Below, one piece after another: positions 37,604-46,599 of a DNA stretch of 64,000 bases; the stretch's first letter is position 1; each line of letters opens with the position of its first letter. The stretch spans positions 310,001-374,000 of the forward strand of contig CANKZJ010000003.1 in NCBI GenBank assembly GCA_947488605.1, in the 5' to 3' direction. The position numbers and the translations under genes were made by a program. The notes under the pieces are model-generated. The model saw only the letters and a program-made list of their open reading frames with translations. It had not been told where the DNA came from and ran no database searches. Origin of the DNA: an uncultured Paracoccaceae bacterium (GTDB lineage Bacteria; Pseudomonadota; Alphaproteobacteria; Rhodobacterales; Rhodobacteraceae).

Positions 37604-38295
37604 TGCCTGACTACGCCGCCACACGTGACCGGGTCGAAGACTATTTCGACCGTTCGGCGACCAAGACATGGGAGCGTCTGACCTCAGACGCGCCCGTTTC
37701 TGGTGTGCGGGCAACGGTGCGTGCGGGGCGTGACAAGATGCGTGCGCTGATGTTGGCACAACTGCCCGAAGATCTGCGCGGCGCGCGGATTCTGGATGCA
37801 GGTTGCGGCACAGGTGCGATGGCCGTGGAATTGGCGGCGCGCGGCGCGGATGTTGTTGCTGTTGATATCTCGCCCGCTTTGGTGGGGATCGCGGAAAAGC
37901 GCATGCCTGCGAATTTGGCGGGGCATATCACGTGGGTCGCTGGCGATATGCTGGAGGCCACAAGCGGCATCTTTGATCATGCGCTGGCTATGGACTCGAT
38001 GATTTATTACAGCGCCCCTGATATTGCGGCGCTCTTGGGCAAAGCGAGCCCGCGGGTGAATGGTAAGTTTGTTTTTACCCTGCCACCACGCACACCGGCC
38101 CTGATGGCGATGTGGCGTGTTGGCAAACTATTCCCACGCGCTGATCGTAGCCCGACGATGATCCCGCAAACGACCGCTGGTGTTGCAAACGAATTGCGCA
38201 ATGCAGGCGTGAAAGGACGATTGATCGAGGTTGATCGGATTAAGTCCGGTTTCTACATTTCCAACGCTTTGGTGTTTGAGGGGAAGACCAAATGA
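37603..38295 (+). CDS. bchM: BchM Mg-protoporphyrin IX O-methyltransferase
   Basis: Methylates the ring C propionate of Mg-protoporphyrin with S-adenosylmethionine. A 230-residue class I methyltransferase: SAM motif ILDAGCGTGAMAVELA (about residue 64), acidic loop VVAVDISPALV, then the VAGDM segment and SMIYYSAPD. The start is ATG 37603, overlapping the bchL stop; TTG one codon earlier is unlikely. Its product is the substrate of AcsF, encoded further on. The stop overlaps lhaA by four bases. Confidence 0.95.
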
Positions 38296-39722
38296 TCTTC
38301 AAAGCCTCAGCCCTCAAACGCGTTTCAGCAAACTTTTTGCCGTTCAGCGATGCGGTAAGTGAAGACTTGCCGCTGAGCCAGTTACTGCGTCTGTCGCTGT
38401 TCCAGGTGTCGGTTGGCATGGCGGCGGTGATGCTGTTGGGCACGCTGAATCGGGTGATGATTGTCGAGTTGGATATCGGCGCGATGCTGGTCGCCACAAT
38501 GATTGCACTGCCAGTGCTGGTCGCCCCTTTGCGCGCTTTGGTTGGATATAAATCCGACAACTATAAATCCGCCATCGGGTGGAAGCGTATTCCTTACCTC
38601 TGGTTGGGTACGATGTGGCAGTTCGGTGGTCTGGCGATCATGCCGATGGCCCTTTTGGTACTGTCCGGTGATCGTACGCTGGATTGGCCCATCGCGGGTT
38701 ATGTTGGTGCCGCACTTGCGTTCCTGATGACAGGCTTCGGGATGCACATGACGCAGACAGCAGGTCTGGCGCTCGCGGCGGACCGCGCGACTGAAGAAAC
38801 GCGGCCTAAGGTCGTGGCGCTGCTTTATGTGATGAACCTTGTCGGTATGGCGGTTGCTGCCATCCTGATTGGAGCATTGCTGCGTGATTATTCCGCGCTG
38901 CGTTTGGTGCAGGTCGTGCAAGGCACGGCTGTTGTGACGTTGCTGTTGAACCTGATTGCCCTGTGGAAACAGGAAAAGGTCAAGCCGATGACCAAGGCCC
39001 AGCGCGCTGAGGCCGGCCCTACGTTCCGCGATGCATGGAATGATCTGGCGGCGGGTGGCGATGCGGGGCGTTTGCTGGCGGTCGTCTTTATCGGGACCAT
39101 GGCCTTTAACATGCAAGACGTGTTGCTAGAACCTTATGGCGGCGAAATTCTGGGATTGTCTGTTTCCGCCACAACGTTGCTAACGGCGATGTGGGCTGGC
39201 GGGGCGCTGATTGCCTTTGGCTTTGCCGCGCGTTGGTTGGCGGGTGGCGTTGACCCTTACCGCATGTGCGCACGCGGTATTTTGGCGGGTATCCTTGCGT
39301 TTTGCGCCGTTATCTTTTCGGCTCCTATGGAGTCGCCCGCTTTGTTCTATCTTGGTGCAGCTTTGATCGGTTTCGGTGGCGGCCTTTTTGGCGTCTCGAC
39401 CCTGACGGCTGCGATGACAATGCCCACGCTCGGCCGCGCCGGTCGTGGTTTGGCCCTTGGTGCTTGGGGGGCTGCGCAAGCCACCGGCGCGGGGCTGTCT
39501 ATCTTTATCGGGGGCACGATCCGTGACCTTGTGAACCATGCCGCTGGGAACGGCACTTTGGGAGAGGCGCTCGCCACGCCTTCCACTGGCTACTCGGTCG
39601 TTTATCACACCGAAATTGGCCTCTTATTCCTAACCCTTATTGTGCTGGGACCGCTTGTGCGGTTGCGGCCAATCAACACCGAGAGGTCTGCCAAGCTGGG
39701 ATTGGCAGACTTCCCGACCTAA
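38292..39722 (+). CDS. lhaA: LhaA, PucC-family light-harvesting complex assembly protein
   Basis: A 476-residue MFS-like membrane protein with about 12 spans. The opening LSQLLRLSLFQVSVGMAAVMLLGTLNRVMIVEL and GWKRIPYLWLGTMWQFGG are typical of the PucC/LhaA family. LhaA acts in LH1 assembly and possibly delivers bacteriochlorophyll. The position between bchM and puhA is the conserved one for LhaA, which argues against PucC or the bch2-type relative. It overlaps bchM by four bases and ends 16 bases before puhA. Confidence 0.93.
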   Translation: MIFKASALKRVSANFLPFSDAVSEDLPLSQLLRLSLFQVSVGMAAVMLLGTLNRVMIVELDIGAMLVATMIALPVLVAPLRALVGYKSDNYKSAIGWKRIPYLWLGTMWQFGGLAIMPMALLVLSGDRTLDWPIAGYVGAALAFLMTGFGMHMTQTAGLALAADRATEETRPKVVALLYVMNLVGMAVAAILIGALLRDYSALRLVQVVQGTAVVTLLLNLIALWKQEKVKPMTKAQRAEAGPTFRDAWNDLAAGGDAGRLLAVVFIGTMAFNMQDVLLEPYGGEILGLSVSATTLLTAMWAGGALIAFGFAARWLAGGVDPYRMCARGILAGILAFCAVIFSAPMESPALFYLGAALIGFGGGLFGVSTLTAAMTMPTLGRAGRGLALGAWGAAQATGAGLSIFIGGTIRDLVNHAAGNGTLGEALATPSTGYSVVYHTEIGLLFLTLIVLGPLVRLRPINTERSAKLGLADFPT

Positions 39723-39738
39723 CGACCGAAAGGATACC

Positions 39739-40500
39739 ATGATGGTTGGTGTAGAATTTTTTGGAGACTTCGATCTGGCGAGCGCAGCAATTTGGCTCTT
39801 CTGGATCTTCTTTGCGGGGCTTGTTTACTACCTGCAAACCGAAAACATGCGTGAAGGTTACCCTTTGCGTGATGACGACGATAGCGTGCCTGCGAACGAA
39901 AGCCTGCTTCCTATTCCAAAGGGCAAGACATTCAAGCTGCGCGACGGGCGCGGCGAATTGACAGTGCCTTCGCGTGAATACGAAGACAGCAAAATGCGCA
40001 CAGACTTGGCGCTGGCACAATCATCGCCGTCCACCGGATCGCCTTGGATCCCAACGGGTGATCCGATGGTTGATGGTGTCGGTCCCGCTGCTTGGTCGCC
40101 GCGTCGTGACGAGCCTGAGCTGGATGCCCACGGTCACGTCAAGATTAGGCCAATGGCAAGTTTGGAAGATTTCAAGATCTCTGCCGGTCGTGATCCACGC
40201 GGGTTGCCTGTTGTGGGCCGTGACGGCGAAGTCGTTGGTCGCGTCACTGACGTGTGGGTCGACGTACCAGAGCAGATGGTGCGTTTCCTAACCGTTGATC
40301 TGAACCCGGAAGGTACAGGCAAAACGCGCCTGATCCCGATGAATATGGCCAAGATCAAGGGAAATCGTGTGGTTGTTCGGTCATTGATGGCAAGCAACTG
40401 GAACGATGTCCCGGTGACGAAAAGCATGGAGCAAGTGACCTTGCTCGAGGAAGACAAGATCATGGCGTATTACGCCGGCGGTACGATGTACGCCTCTTGA
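39739..40500 (+). CDS. puhA: PuhA reaction-centre H subunit
   Basis: Reaction-centre H subunit (253 aa): one N-terminal membrane helix (about 13-31, AAIWLFWIFFAGLVYYLQT), then YPLRDDDD and GKTFKLRDGRGE. The cytoplasmic PRC-barrel starts at VVGRDGEVVGRVTDVWVDVPEQ, with the acidic residues near QB used for proton entry. The start is ATG 39739 (MMVGVEFFG) with AGGA before it; the longer frame to 39640 lies inside lhaA. The partner L and M subunits (puf) are not in this window. A strong hairpin follows in the puhA-puhB gap. Confidence 0.97.
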   Translation: MMVGVEFFGDFDLASAAIWLFWIFFAGLVYYLQTENMREGYPLRDDDDSVPANESLLPIPKGKTFKLRDGRGELTVPSREYEDSKMRTDLALAQSSPSTGSPWIPTGDPMVDGVGPAAWSPRRDEPELDAHGHVKIRPMASLEDFKISAGRDPRGLPVVGRDGEVVGRVTDVWVDVPEQMVRFLTVDLNPEGTGKTRLIPMNMAKIKGNRVVVRSLMASNWNDVPVTKSMEQVTLLEEDKIMAYYAGGTMYAS

Positions 40501-40519
40501 TCTGATTGATGAACGATAG

Positions 40520-40548
40520 GGTGATCCCGGTTCGCCACCGGGGCCACC
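40520..40548 (+). repeat. Intercistronic hairpin between puhA and puhB
   Basis: GGTGATCCCGG (40520-40530) pairs with CCGGGGCCACC (40538-40548): ten pairs including one G-T, one A-C mismatch, seven-base loop. No T run follows, so it is likely an RNA stabiliser or partial terminator after the abundant puhA message, like the hairpins known in puf mRNA. Confidence 0.6.
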
Positions 40549-40573
40549 ACGATAAAAGCGAGGGAAATGTGCC

Positions 40574-41212
40574 ATGAGCCACGACGATTTTAATTTCGAA
40601 CCTATCAAGGGACTGCCAGAGCAGTTGCCAGAGGGTGAACATATCTTGTGGCAGGGTGCCCCTGATCCTTGGCGCCTGGCGCGCGAGGCTTTGGGTGTGC
40701 GGTGGGTCATGGCTTACTTTGCCCTGCTAGCGTTCTGGCGTGTGGGTGTTTCGACGGCCGATGTGTCGTTTGGCGTGGCCCTCATGCATGGATTGCCTTT
40801 CCTTGTGTCGGGTATTGTTGCCTGCGGCATTCTGTATGGCATCGCTTATGTGCAGGCCCGCTCAACCGTCTACACCTTAACGAACAAGCGCGTTGCAATG
40901 CGTATCGGTGCGGCACTCACGATGACGTTGAACTTGCCGTACACATGGATTGGCACTGCAAAGCTGGACCTTAAACCGTCGGGTCACGGCACGTTGGCGT
41001 TTGAACTCATCGGCGAGACCAGAATTTCTTACTTGATGTCCTGGCCGCATGTTCGCCCTTGGCGCATCGCACGGACCCAGCCTGCGTTACGCTGTATCCC
41101 CGACGCAGAGAATGTCGCTCGGATCTTCGCAGAAGCCGCTGAAACGCGCATCTCTGAACCACGCGTAGAGCGTGTCACCCAACCAGACGGCAACGCCGTC
41201 GCAGCGGAGTAA
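40574..41212 (+). CDS. puhB: PuhB photosynthetic complex assembly protein
   Basis: A 212-residue protein with about three membrane spans (about 40-60, 68-92) and a PH-like domain (ARSTVYTLTNKRVAMRIGAALTMT is the conserved stretch; DLKPSGHGTLAFELIGETR after it). PuhB assists reaction-centre assembly and LH1 maturation. It is placed between puhA and puhC as in other purple bacteria. Five bases separate its stop from puhC. The start codon ATG 40574 is preceded by AGGGA. Confidence 0.93.
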   Translation: MSHDDFNFEPIKGLPEQLPEGEHILWQGAPDPWRLAREALGVRWVMAYFALLAFWRVGVSTADVSFGVALMHGLPFLVSGIVACGILYGIAYVQARSTVYTLTNKRVAMRIGAALTMTLNLPYTWIGTAKLDLKPSGHGTLAFELIGETRISYLMSWPHVRPWRIARTQPALRCIPDAENVARIFAEAAETRISEPRVERVTQPDGNAVAAE

Positions 41213-41217
41213 GCATC

Positions 41218-41676
41218 ATGTCACAACTTGAACAACAAATGCGCCACCGCGACAAAGAAATGGTGCCGCGCTTTCTGGTACAGGCCATGTTTGGCCTGAT
41301 GGCTGCTAGCCTTGCGATGGTCGCCTATGCGCAGTGGTTTGACGTGCCAAACCGCGGTGTGCTGGTCGAGGCACCTGTGGCGCAATCGCTAGAGATCGTT
41401 ATGATCGGTGACCGCAGCGGTACTTATGAGGTGTTGACGACTGATGGCGCTCTCTTGGCATCCTCTGCGGACTACAAGGGTGGTTTCCTAGGGGTGATTG
41501 GTCGCGTGTTCGAACGCGAACGTTTCGTGCATGGTGTGACCAGTGACGCACCTGTCACCGTTGTGCGCCGCGAGAACGGCAATATCGCGGTCATCGACGA
41601 CACCACTGATTTGCGGGTCGAGCTGATCGGCTATGGAAAAGATAACGTGGCAGCTTTCGCCAAGCTGCTGGACTGA
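41218..41676 (+). CDS. puhC: PuhC photosynthetic complex assembly protein
   Basis: A 152-residue protein with one N-terminal membrane helix (about 18-37, LVQAMFGLMAASLAMVAYAQ). A small beta-rich domain follows (LEIVMIGDRSGTYEVLTTDG, GFLGVIGRVFERER). PuhC is needed for normal reaction-centre/LH1 amounts. Size and position after puhB fit well. A further 48 bases separate it from the next small gene. Confidence 0.92.
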   Translation: MSQLEQQMRHRDKEMVPRFLVQAMFGLMAASLAMVAYAQWFDVPNRGVLVEAPVAQSLEIVMIGDRSGTYEVLTTDGALLASSADYKGGFLGVIGRVFERERFVHGVTSDAPVTVVRRENGNIAVIDDTTDLRVELIGYGKDNVAAFAKLLD

Positions 41677-41724
41677 AACCGCGCGCGGGTTAGCCCCCTG
41701 CGCCTAATGTGAAAGGGAACTCAC

Positions 41725-42021
41725 ATGGGACTATTTTTGAGAGAGAAAGAAACCGCGCCATGCACGGTGACGATCTCGCACCGCTTTGAGGAACTGTCAG
41801 CGCATGTGCGTCTGGACAATGGCGCTGTCATCAATCCGGGTGACACAGTGCAGGTTCAAGGACCTGAGATCATGGCAGCCTTTGGTGAACTAGTCGAAGA
41901 ACAACGCACGGCGATTATTACCCGTGCGTCAAAAATTGAACAGATCTGGACCCGCGCCACTGGCGATTTCGAGTTCATGGAGCTGTGCGAATTCTCCTTT
42001 AGCGAAGAGGTGATGTCATGA
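41725..42021 (+). CDS. Small conserved photosynthesis-cluster protein of unknown function (98 aa)
   Basis: A 98-residue soluble protein with no membrane span and one CTV and one ELCEF cysteine. A small beta-strand-rich start (CTVTISHRFEELSAHVRLDN) is followed by an acidic C-terminus (FSFSEEVMS). A purine-rich ribosome site (GAAAGGGAAC) precedes the ATG. It overlaps acsF by four bases (ATGA), so the two are coupled; a role with AcsF, for example in electron delivery or stability, is a guess. It should not be called PuhD, which is a different short protein in Rhodobacter. Confidence 0.8.
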   Translation: MGLFLREKETAPCTVTISHRFEELSAHVRLDNGAVINPGDTVQVQGPEIMAAFGELVEEQRTAIITRASKIEQIWTRATGDFEFMELCEFSFSEEVMS

Positions 42022-43136
42022 ACATGCACTCGTCAAACGCATCGACTGCGGAAGAGGCGATTGCCGCCCAAGAGGCGCTGCCACCGTTGACCAATGACGA
42101 AGCGACCAAAGTTGCGATGGCCAACACGCTGCTGACGCCGCGTTTCTACACGACTGACTTTGACGAAATGGATGCGATTGACGTCTCACCTGTTCGCAAA
42201 GAATGGGACGTGCTGATCGCGGGCATGAAAGCAGACCCTAACAAGGGTCACTTTAAGAAGAACGAAGATTGGGATGACGTTGACTGGGACGGTATGGAGC
42301 CTGCTTTGAAGGCAGAATTCATCGACTTTCTGATTTCATCCTGTACTGCTGAATTCTCTGGCTGCGTGCTCTATAAAGAGATGAAGCGCCGGGGATCGAA
42401 CAAAGACATCACCGAACTTTTCCAGCTGATGGCGCGTGACGAGGCTCGCCATGCTGGCTTTATCAATGATGCGCTGCGCGAGGCAGGCATTGCGGTGAAT
42501 CTTGGGTTTCTGACACAGGCGAAGAAATACACCTATTTCCGGCCCAAGTTCATCTATTACGCGACTTACCTGTCCGAGAAGATCGGTTATGCGCGATACA
42601 TCACGATCTATCGCCACCTCGAAGAGAATCCTGAATACCGCTTCCACCCGATCTTCAAATGGTTCCGCGAATGGTGCAACGACGAGTTTTCACATGGTGA
42701 GGCCTTTGCCCTGCTAATGAAAACAGACCCATCGCTGACAACAACGCGCGTCAACAAGCTGTGGATCAAGTTCTTCCTGACAGCTGTGTTTTCAACCATG
42801 TGGATTCGCGACCATCAGCGTCCTGCCTTCCACAAAGCGCTGGGCGTTGACCCAAGCTGGTACGCGCAAGAGGTGTACCGCAAGACGTCCGAGATCACCA
42901 AGCAGGTGTTCCCAATGACGCTGGATATCGATCACCCACGTTGGTTGCCAACTCTTGAGCGGATGCAAAAAGCGAATGTGCAGATCGCAGCCGGACGTAA
43001 GCAAGGCGGCATCGGTGGCTGGCTCAAACGTATGGCTGGATCAGCTAAAGCGGGTGTCGGGTTTGTGTCGTTGCTGACTATTCCGGTTGAGAAAAACGCA
43101 GTTCCTGCCAACCCACGTTTGGAGCCTGCGTACTAA
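42018..43136 (+). CDS. acsF: AcsF aerobic Mg-protoporphyrin IX monomethyl ester cyclase
   Basis: Diiron oxygenase that forms ring E of chlorophyll with O2 (372 aa). Iron-ligand motifs are DFLISSCTAEFSGCVLYKEM (Glu ligand), ARDEARHAGF (ExxH) and DEFSHGEAFAL (E..E pattern). RYHLEENP-type RHLEENPEYRF is also typical. This is the oxygen-dependent form; the anaerobic BchE is absent from the window, which fits an aerobic lifestyle. It overlaps the small upstream gene by four bases, and its stop TAA shares a base with the puhE ATG (TAATG). Confidence 0.96.
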   Translation: MNMHSSNASTAEEAIAAQEALPPLTNDEATKVAMANTLLTPRFYTTDFDEMDAIDVSPVRKEWDVLIAGMKADPNKGHFKKNEDWDDVDWDGMEPALKAEFIDFLISSCTAEFSGCVLYKEMKRRGSNKDITELFQLMARDEARHAGFINDALREAGIAVNLGFLTQAKKYTYFRPKFIYYATYLSEKIGYARYITIYRHLEENPEYRFHPIFKWFREWCNDEFSHGEAFALLMKTDPSLTTTRVNKLWIKFFLTAVFSTMWIRDHQRPAFHKALGVDPSWYAQEVYRKTSEITKQVFPMTLDIDHPRWLPTLERMQKANVQIAAGRKQGGIGGWLKRMAGSAKAGVGFVSLLTIPVEKNAVPANPRLEPAY

Positions 43137-43921
43137 TGACGTCTCCCTGGATCGCATCGCTGATAGCTATTTTCGTCTGGTGGTTTTCCACCGGTGCGAT
43201 TTTGGTGGCGGTGCGCCGGGCGGATCGTCTGGGCAAGCATAAGGTCACCGTTTTCGCGGCTCTACCTTTGCTCGCATTGGGTATTTGGGCTGTTTTAGCG
43301 TCTTTGGGCGATGCGACGGTCTTTGGCGCATATATCGGATTTGCAGGTGCTTTGGCTATCTGGGGCTGGATTGAACTTGCATTCCTAGCGGGTGTGATCA
43401 CCGGCCCAATGCAGGATGAATGCCCGCCGGGTTTTTCCGGGCGCAACAGGTTCTTTCGTGCGTTTCAGACAGTGGCGTATCACGAACTGGCGCTTGTCAT
43501 GGGGCTATGGGGTTTGGTGATTGCGTCTGATGGGGCTGCCAACCGCATCGCGCTGGCGACCTACTTGGTGCTGTTTCTGGCGCGCATTTCGGCGAAACTG
43601 AACCTGTTTTATGGTGTGCCACGGATCAACACGGAATTCGTGCCTGATAAGCTGTCTCACCTCAAATCATACTTCCGGCGCGGTCCGGTGACACTCGCTT
43701 TCCCAGCGGCGATCACCCTTTTGACCGCACTTTTGGCCGTTTGCGCCGAACGGCTTTGGACGGCTGGATCGGATGTTACGGTCGTGGGCTTTGCCCTGCT
43801 GACGGCAATGGCAGCACTTGCGCTGCTGGAACACTGGCTGATGGTAGTGCCGCTACCTGACGCGAAACTCTGGCGCTGGATGCTTCCTGCGCAAAAAACG
43901 ATGACCAAAGAAGAAAGATAA
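43136..43921 (+). CDS. puhE: PuhE photosynthetic complex membrane protein (DUF3623)
   Basis: A 261-residue polytopic protein with about seven spans. It starts [21 protein letters not shown]; the family core [13 protein letters not shown] and [15 protein letters not shown] is visible. PuhE mutants in Rhodobacter alter reaction-centre and bacteriochlorophyll levels; the biochemistry is unknown. It lies between acsF and hemA, coupled to acsF by TAATG and six bases before hemA. Confidence 0.93.
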   Translation: MTSPWIASLIAIFVWWFSTGAILVAVRRADRLGKHKVTVFAALPLLALGIWAVLASLGDATVFGAYIGFAGALAIWGWIELAFLAGVITGPMQDECPPGFSGRNRFFRAFQTVAYHELALVMGLWGLVIASDGAANRIALATYLVLFLARISAKLNLFYGVPRINTEFVPDKLSHLKSYFRRGPVTLAFPAAITLLTALLAVCAERLWTAGSDVTVVGFALLTAMAALALLEHWLMVVPLPDAKLWRWMLPAQKTMTKEER

Positions 43922-43926
43922 GATCG

Positions 43927-45141
43927 ATGGATTTTGACGCCTTATTCAATGAACAACTGACGCAATTGAAAGACGACGGAAACTATCGTTATTTCGCTGA
44001 ATTAGAACGCCAATGTGGCAAGTTCCCTCGCGCCGCCAATCACGACGAAGATGGCGTGCGCGACGTTACCGTTTGGTGTTCCAATGACTACTTGGGCATG
44101 GGCCAGCACCCAAAGGTGATTGCAGCCATGTGCGAAGCGGTGGAGCGCACGGGCACTGGTGCGGGCGGCACGCGCAACATCTCTGGCACCAACCATGATC
44201 ACCTACTGCTCGAGCGCGAGCTGGCGGATTTGCATGGCAAGGAAGAGGCACTCCTCTTTACCTCCGGCTATGTGTCCAACTGGGCCGCGCTCAGCACGCT
44301 AGGCAGCCGTCTGCACGATTGCGTTATACTCTCTGACGCGGGCAATCACGCCTCGATGATCGAAGGTATCCGCCACTCGCGCGCCAAAAAGGTTATCTGG
44401 AAGCATAACGACGTACATGATCTGGAAATGAAGCTGCGCTGTTTGCCAGCTGATGTGCCCAAGATTGTCGCGTTTGAGAGTGTCTATTCAATGGACGGTG
44501 ATATCGCGCCCATCAAGGAAATCGTCGAAGTCGCCGAAAAATACGGTGCAATGACATATCTTGATGAGGTTCACGCTGTTGGCATGTACGGCCCCCGCGG
44601 TGGTGGCGTCAGCGAACGCGAAGGATTGGCCGATCGTATTACGCTGATCGAAGGCACACTTGGTAAAGCCTTCGGTGTCGTCGGCGGCTACATCACAGGC
44701 TCAGCAGCACTTTGTGATTTTATTCGCAGCTTTGCGTCAGGCTTTATCTTTACCACGGCTTTGCCGCCAGCTGTTGCAGCAGCAGCGCGCGCATCAATCG
44801 CCTACCTCAAGGTATCTGAGTTTGAGCGCGCCCAGCAAAAACGCCAAGTCGCGCGCATGCGCGCCGCCCTTGATCGCGAGGGAATCCCCCATATGGAGAA
44901 TGAAAGTCACATCATTCCGGTGATGATTGGTGATCCTGTCAAAACGCGGATGCTGGCCGATTATTTGATGCGTGAATGGGATATTTACGTGCAGCCAATT
45001 AATTATCCGACTGTTCCAAAAGGCACAGAGCGGTTGCGCTTTACCCCTTCACCATTACACACCGACGCCGATATTGACCACCTTATCAATGCGTTAAAGG
45101 TTTTGTGGAAGCAATGTGCGCTGGCACATGCGGTGGCCTGA
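43927..45141 (+). CDS. hemA: HemA 5-aminolevulinate synthase
   Basis: Condenses glycine with succinyl-CoA to start tetrapyrrole synthesis. A 404-residue PLP enzyme: [28 protein letters not shown], the His in [12 protein letters not shown], Asp in [13 protein letters not shown], and PLP Lys247 in [12 protein letters not shown]. Length equals the usual 400-410. Its place inside the photosynthesis operon ties precursor supply to bacteriochlorophyll demand. It is separated by 114 bases from cycA, which probably has its own promoter. Confidence 0.97.
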   Translation: MDFDALFNEQLTQLKDDGNYRYFAELERQCGKFPRAANHDEDGVRDVTVWCSNDYLGMGQHPKVIAAMCEAVERTGTGAGGTRNISGTNHDHLLLERELADLHGKEEALLFTSGYVSNWAALSTLGSRLHDCVILSDAGNHASMIEGIRHSRAKKVIWKHNDVHDLEMKLRCLPADVPKIVAFESVYSMDGDIAPIKEIVEVAEKYGAMTYLDEVHAVGMYGPRGGGVSEREGLADRITLIEGTLGKAFGVVGGYITGSAALCDFIRSFASGFIFTTALPPAVAAAARASIAYLKVSEFERAQQKRQVARMRAALDREGIPHMENESHIIPVMIGDPVKTRMLADYLMREWDIYVQPINYPTVPKGTERLRFTPSPLHTDADIDHLINALKVLWKQCALAHAVA

Positions 45142-45255
45142 CGCCGATCACACATTCTTTTGCATACGGGGGGTGGACCGGCCCGTTTCTAACGTTACAT
45201 TAGCGGATGACTGGGGCAAACGGTCACCCGAAATAGATCGAAGAGGAATACGATC

Positions 45256-45702
45256 ATGAAGAAGTTTACAATTGCAGCAGCCTTTGCTGTCCTTTCCGCA
45301 CCTGCGTTTGCTGACGGCCATGCCGCAACAATCGGTGATGCCGCCGCTGGTGAAGAGCAATTCAACCGTCAGTGCGTAGCGTGCCACGTTGTGGCTGATG
45401 CATCTGGTGAAGTACTCGCCGGTCGCAACGCACGTACAGGCCCAAACCTTTACGCAATCGCTGGTCGCACGATGGGATCCGTTGAGGATTTCCGCTACAG
45501 CGACGCTTTGATTGAGTTGGGTGAGGCAGAAACACCTTGGACCGAAGAAGCATTCGTTGGCTACGTGCAAGACCCGACAGGCTGGTTGCGCGAAACTCTC
45601 GAGAACCGTCGTGCGCGCGGCAAGATGGCTTACCAGGTCCGCCAAGAAGAGCAGGCATATGACCTATACGCTTATCTGGCGACATTCGGTGCTGAAGAGT
45701 AA
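45256..45702 (+). CDS. cycA: Cytochrome c2-type periplasmic electron carrier
   Basis: A 148-residue class I cytochrome c. It has a Sec signal (about 1-19, ending PAFA) and the haem site CVACH at 40-44. The Met axial ligand is probably in RGKMAYQV near residue 120. It would carry electrons from the bc1 complex to the reaction centre and oxidases. cycA next to hemA is typical of roseobacter photosynthesis clusters. The ribosome site GAAGAGGAA precedes the ATG; a terminator follows. Confidence 0.92.
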   Translation: MKKFTIAAAFAVLSAPAFADGHAATIGDAAAGEEQFNRQCVACHVVADASGEVLAGRNARTGPNLYAIAGRTMGSVEDFRYSDALIELGEAETPWTEEAFVGYVQDPTGWLRETLENRRARGKMAYQVRQEEQAYDLYAYLATFGAEE

Positions 45703-45725
45703 GTTCTGAATCACAACAGATTAAG

Positions 45726-45755
45726 GGCCGTCAGAGGAAACTCTGGCGGCCTTTT
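45726..45755. terminator. Terminator shared by cycA and bchO
   Basis: GGCCGTCAGAG (45726-45736) pairs with CTCTGGCGGCC (45741-45751) around GAAA, followed by TTTT. It lies between the convergent cycA and bchO genes and clearly serves the plus strand; on the minus strand it lies just past the bchO stop. Confidence 0.9.
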
Positions 45756-46599
45756 ACGTCGCGGTGATGAGGCGCGCCAGCTGGTCAGGATCTTCTTCAT
45801 GCGCCAGATGCCCCAAACCCGCAATCTCAGTGAACTGCCCTTTTGGCAGTTGTTGCACGGCGTCCCTGCTGATGTGTACTGGCACGGCCATATCAGCTGT
45901 TGCTGCAATCAGATGGACGGGGACGTCAATTTTGCCCAATCGCGATAGCAATCCATCAAGCGACCATTGCGCCATCATCGACAGTGTCGCATCGACGTGG
46001 CCTCGGTCAGTTGCGAGCCGATAATAGAGCTCCAGCCCTTCTTGGTCGAGTGTCGAGCCGGTGCCCTGCACAAGGTTTCGCACCGAGCTGCGCGTGGTCG
46101 TACTTGCAAATAGGCCAGCGCTAAATGGTGTGACAGCTAAAGCTTTGGCCATAATGGGAAAGAGCCAGCCGGCAACACCTTTGAAATTACCCAAAGCCGC
46201 ATTGATCCCAACGATCTTAGATCTCGGCTGCATGCCAAGTTCCCACATTCGCAGGGCAAGTGCAGCCCCCGCAGAATGACCAACCACGATATCAGGCACC
46301 CACCCTTGGTTGCGGCAAAGCGCCAGCAGATCAGCAGCCATATGATCCAAACCACAGCGTTGCTGCGCACCCAACTGCGTAAAACCCTGACCGGGAAGAT
46401 CGACAGCCACAACATGATGTGTTTTTGCCAGTAGCGGGAAAAGCCCACGAAAGCTTTGCGTTGCACCCCCTGCGCCGTGGATCAGCAGGATCGTGGGCCC
46501 GGTGCCGCTTTCTTGGACATGCCACCGGTGGGGTCGGTGGAGAATTTGCCGCGAATAGGCAACCAATGGCCAGTCTTTGGCATCATCCGGCCAACGCAT
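45754..46599 (-). CDS. bchO: BchO alpha/beta-hydrolase, Mg-chelatase-associated
   Basis: A 281-residue alpha/beta hydrolase with oxyanion region LIHGAGGATQSF, nucleophile elbow VGHSAGAALALRM (Ser about 109) and a late His in AGLGHLAHEEDP. BchO is always encoded with bchI-bchD and is thought to help Mg chelation or porphyrin handling; its substrate is not established. It shares one base with the bchD stop/start. It ends at the cycA terminator. Confidence 0.93.
   Translation of the reverse strand: MRWPDDAKDWPLVAYSRQILHRPHRWHVQESGTGPTILLIHGAGGATQSFRGLFPLLAKTHHVVAVDLPGQGFTQLGAQQRCGLDHMAADLLALCRNQGWVPDIVVGHSAGAALALRMWELGMQPRSKIVGINAALGNFKGVAGWLFPIMAKALAVTPFSAGLFASTTTRSSVRNLVQGTGSTLDQEGLELYYRLATDRGHVDATLSMMAQWSLDGLLSRLGKIDVPVHLIAATADMAVPVHISRDAVQQLPKGQFTEIAGLGHLAHEEDPDQLARLITAT

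Noticed and set aside
38382..39116. 244-residue minus-strand ORF opposite lhaA
   Set aside because: His/Gln/Arg-rich shadow of a membrane-protein gene; no start signals or similarity.
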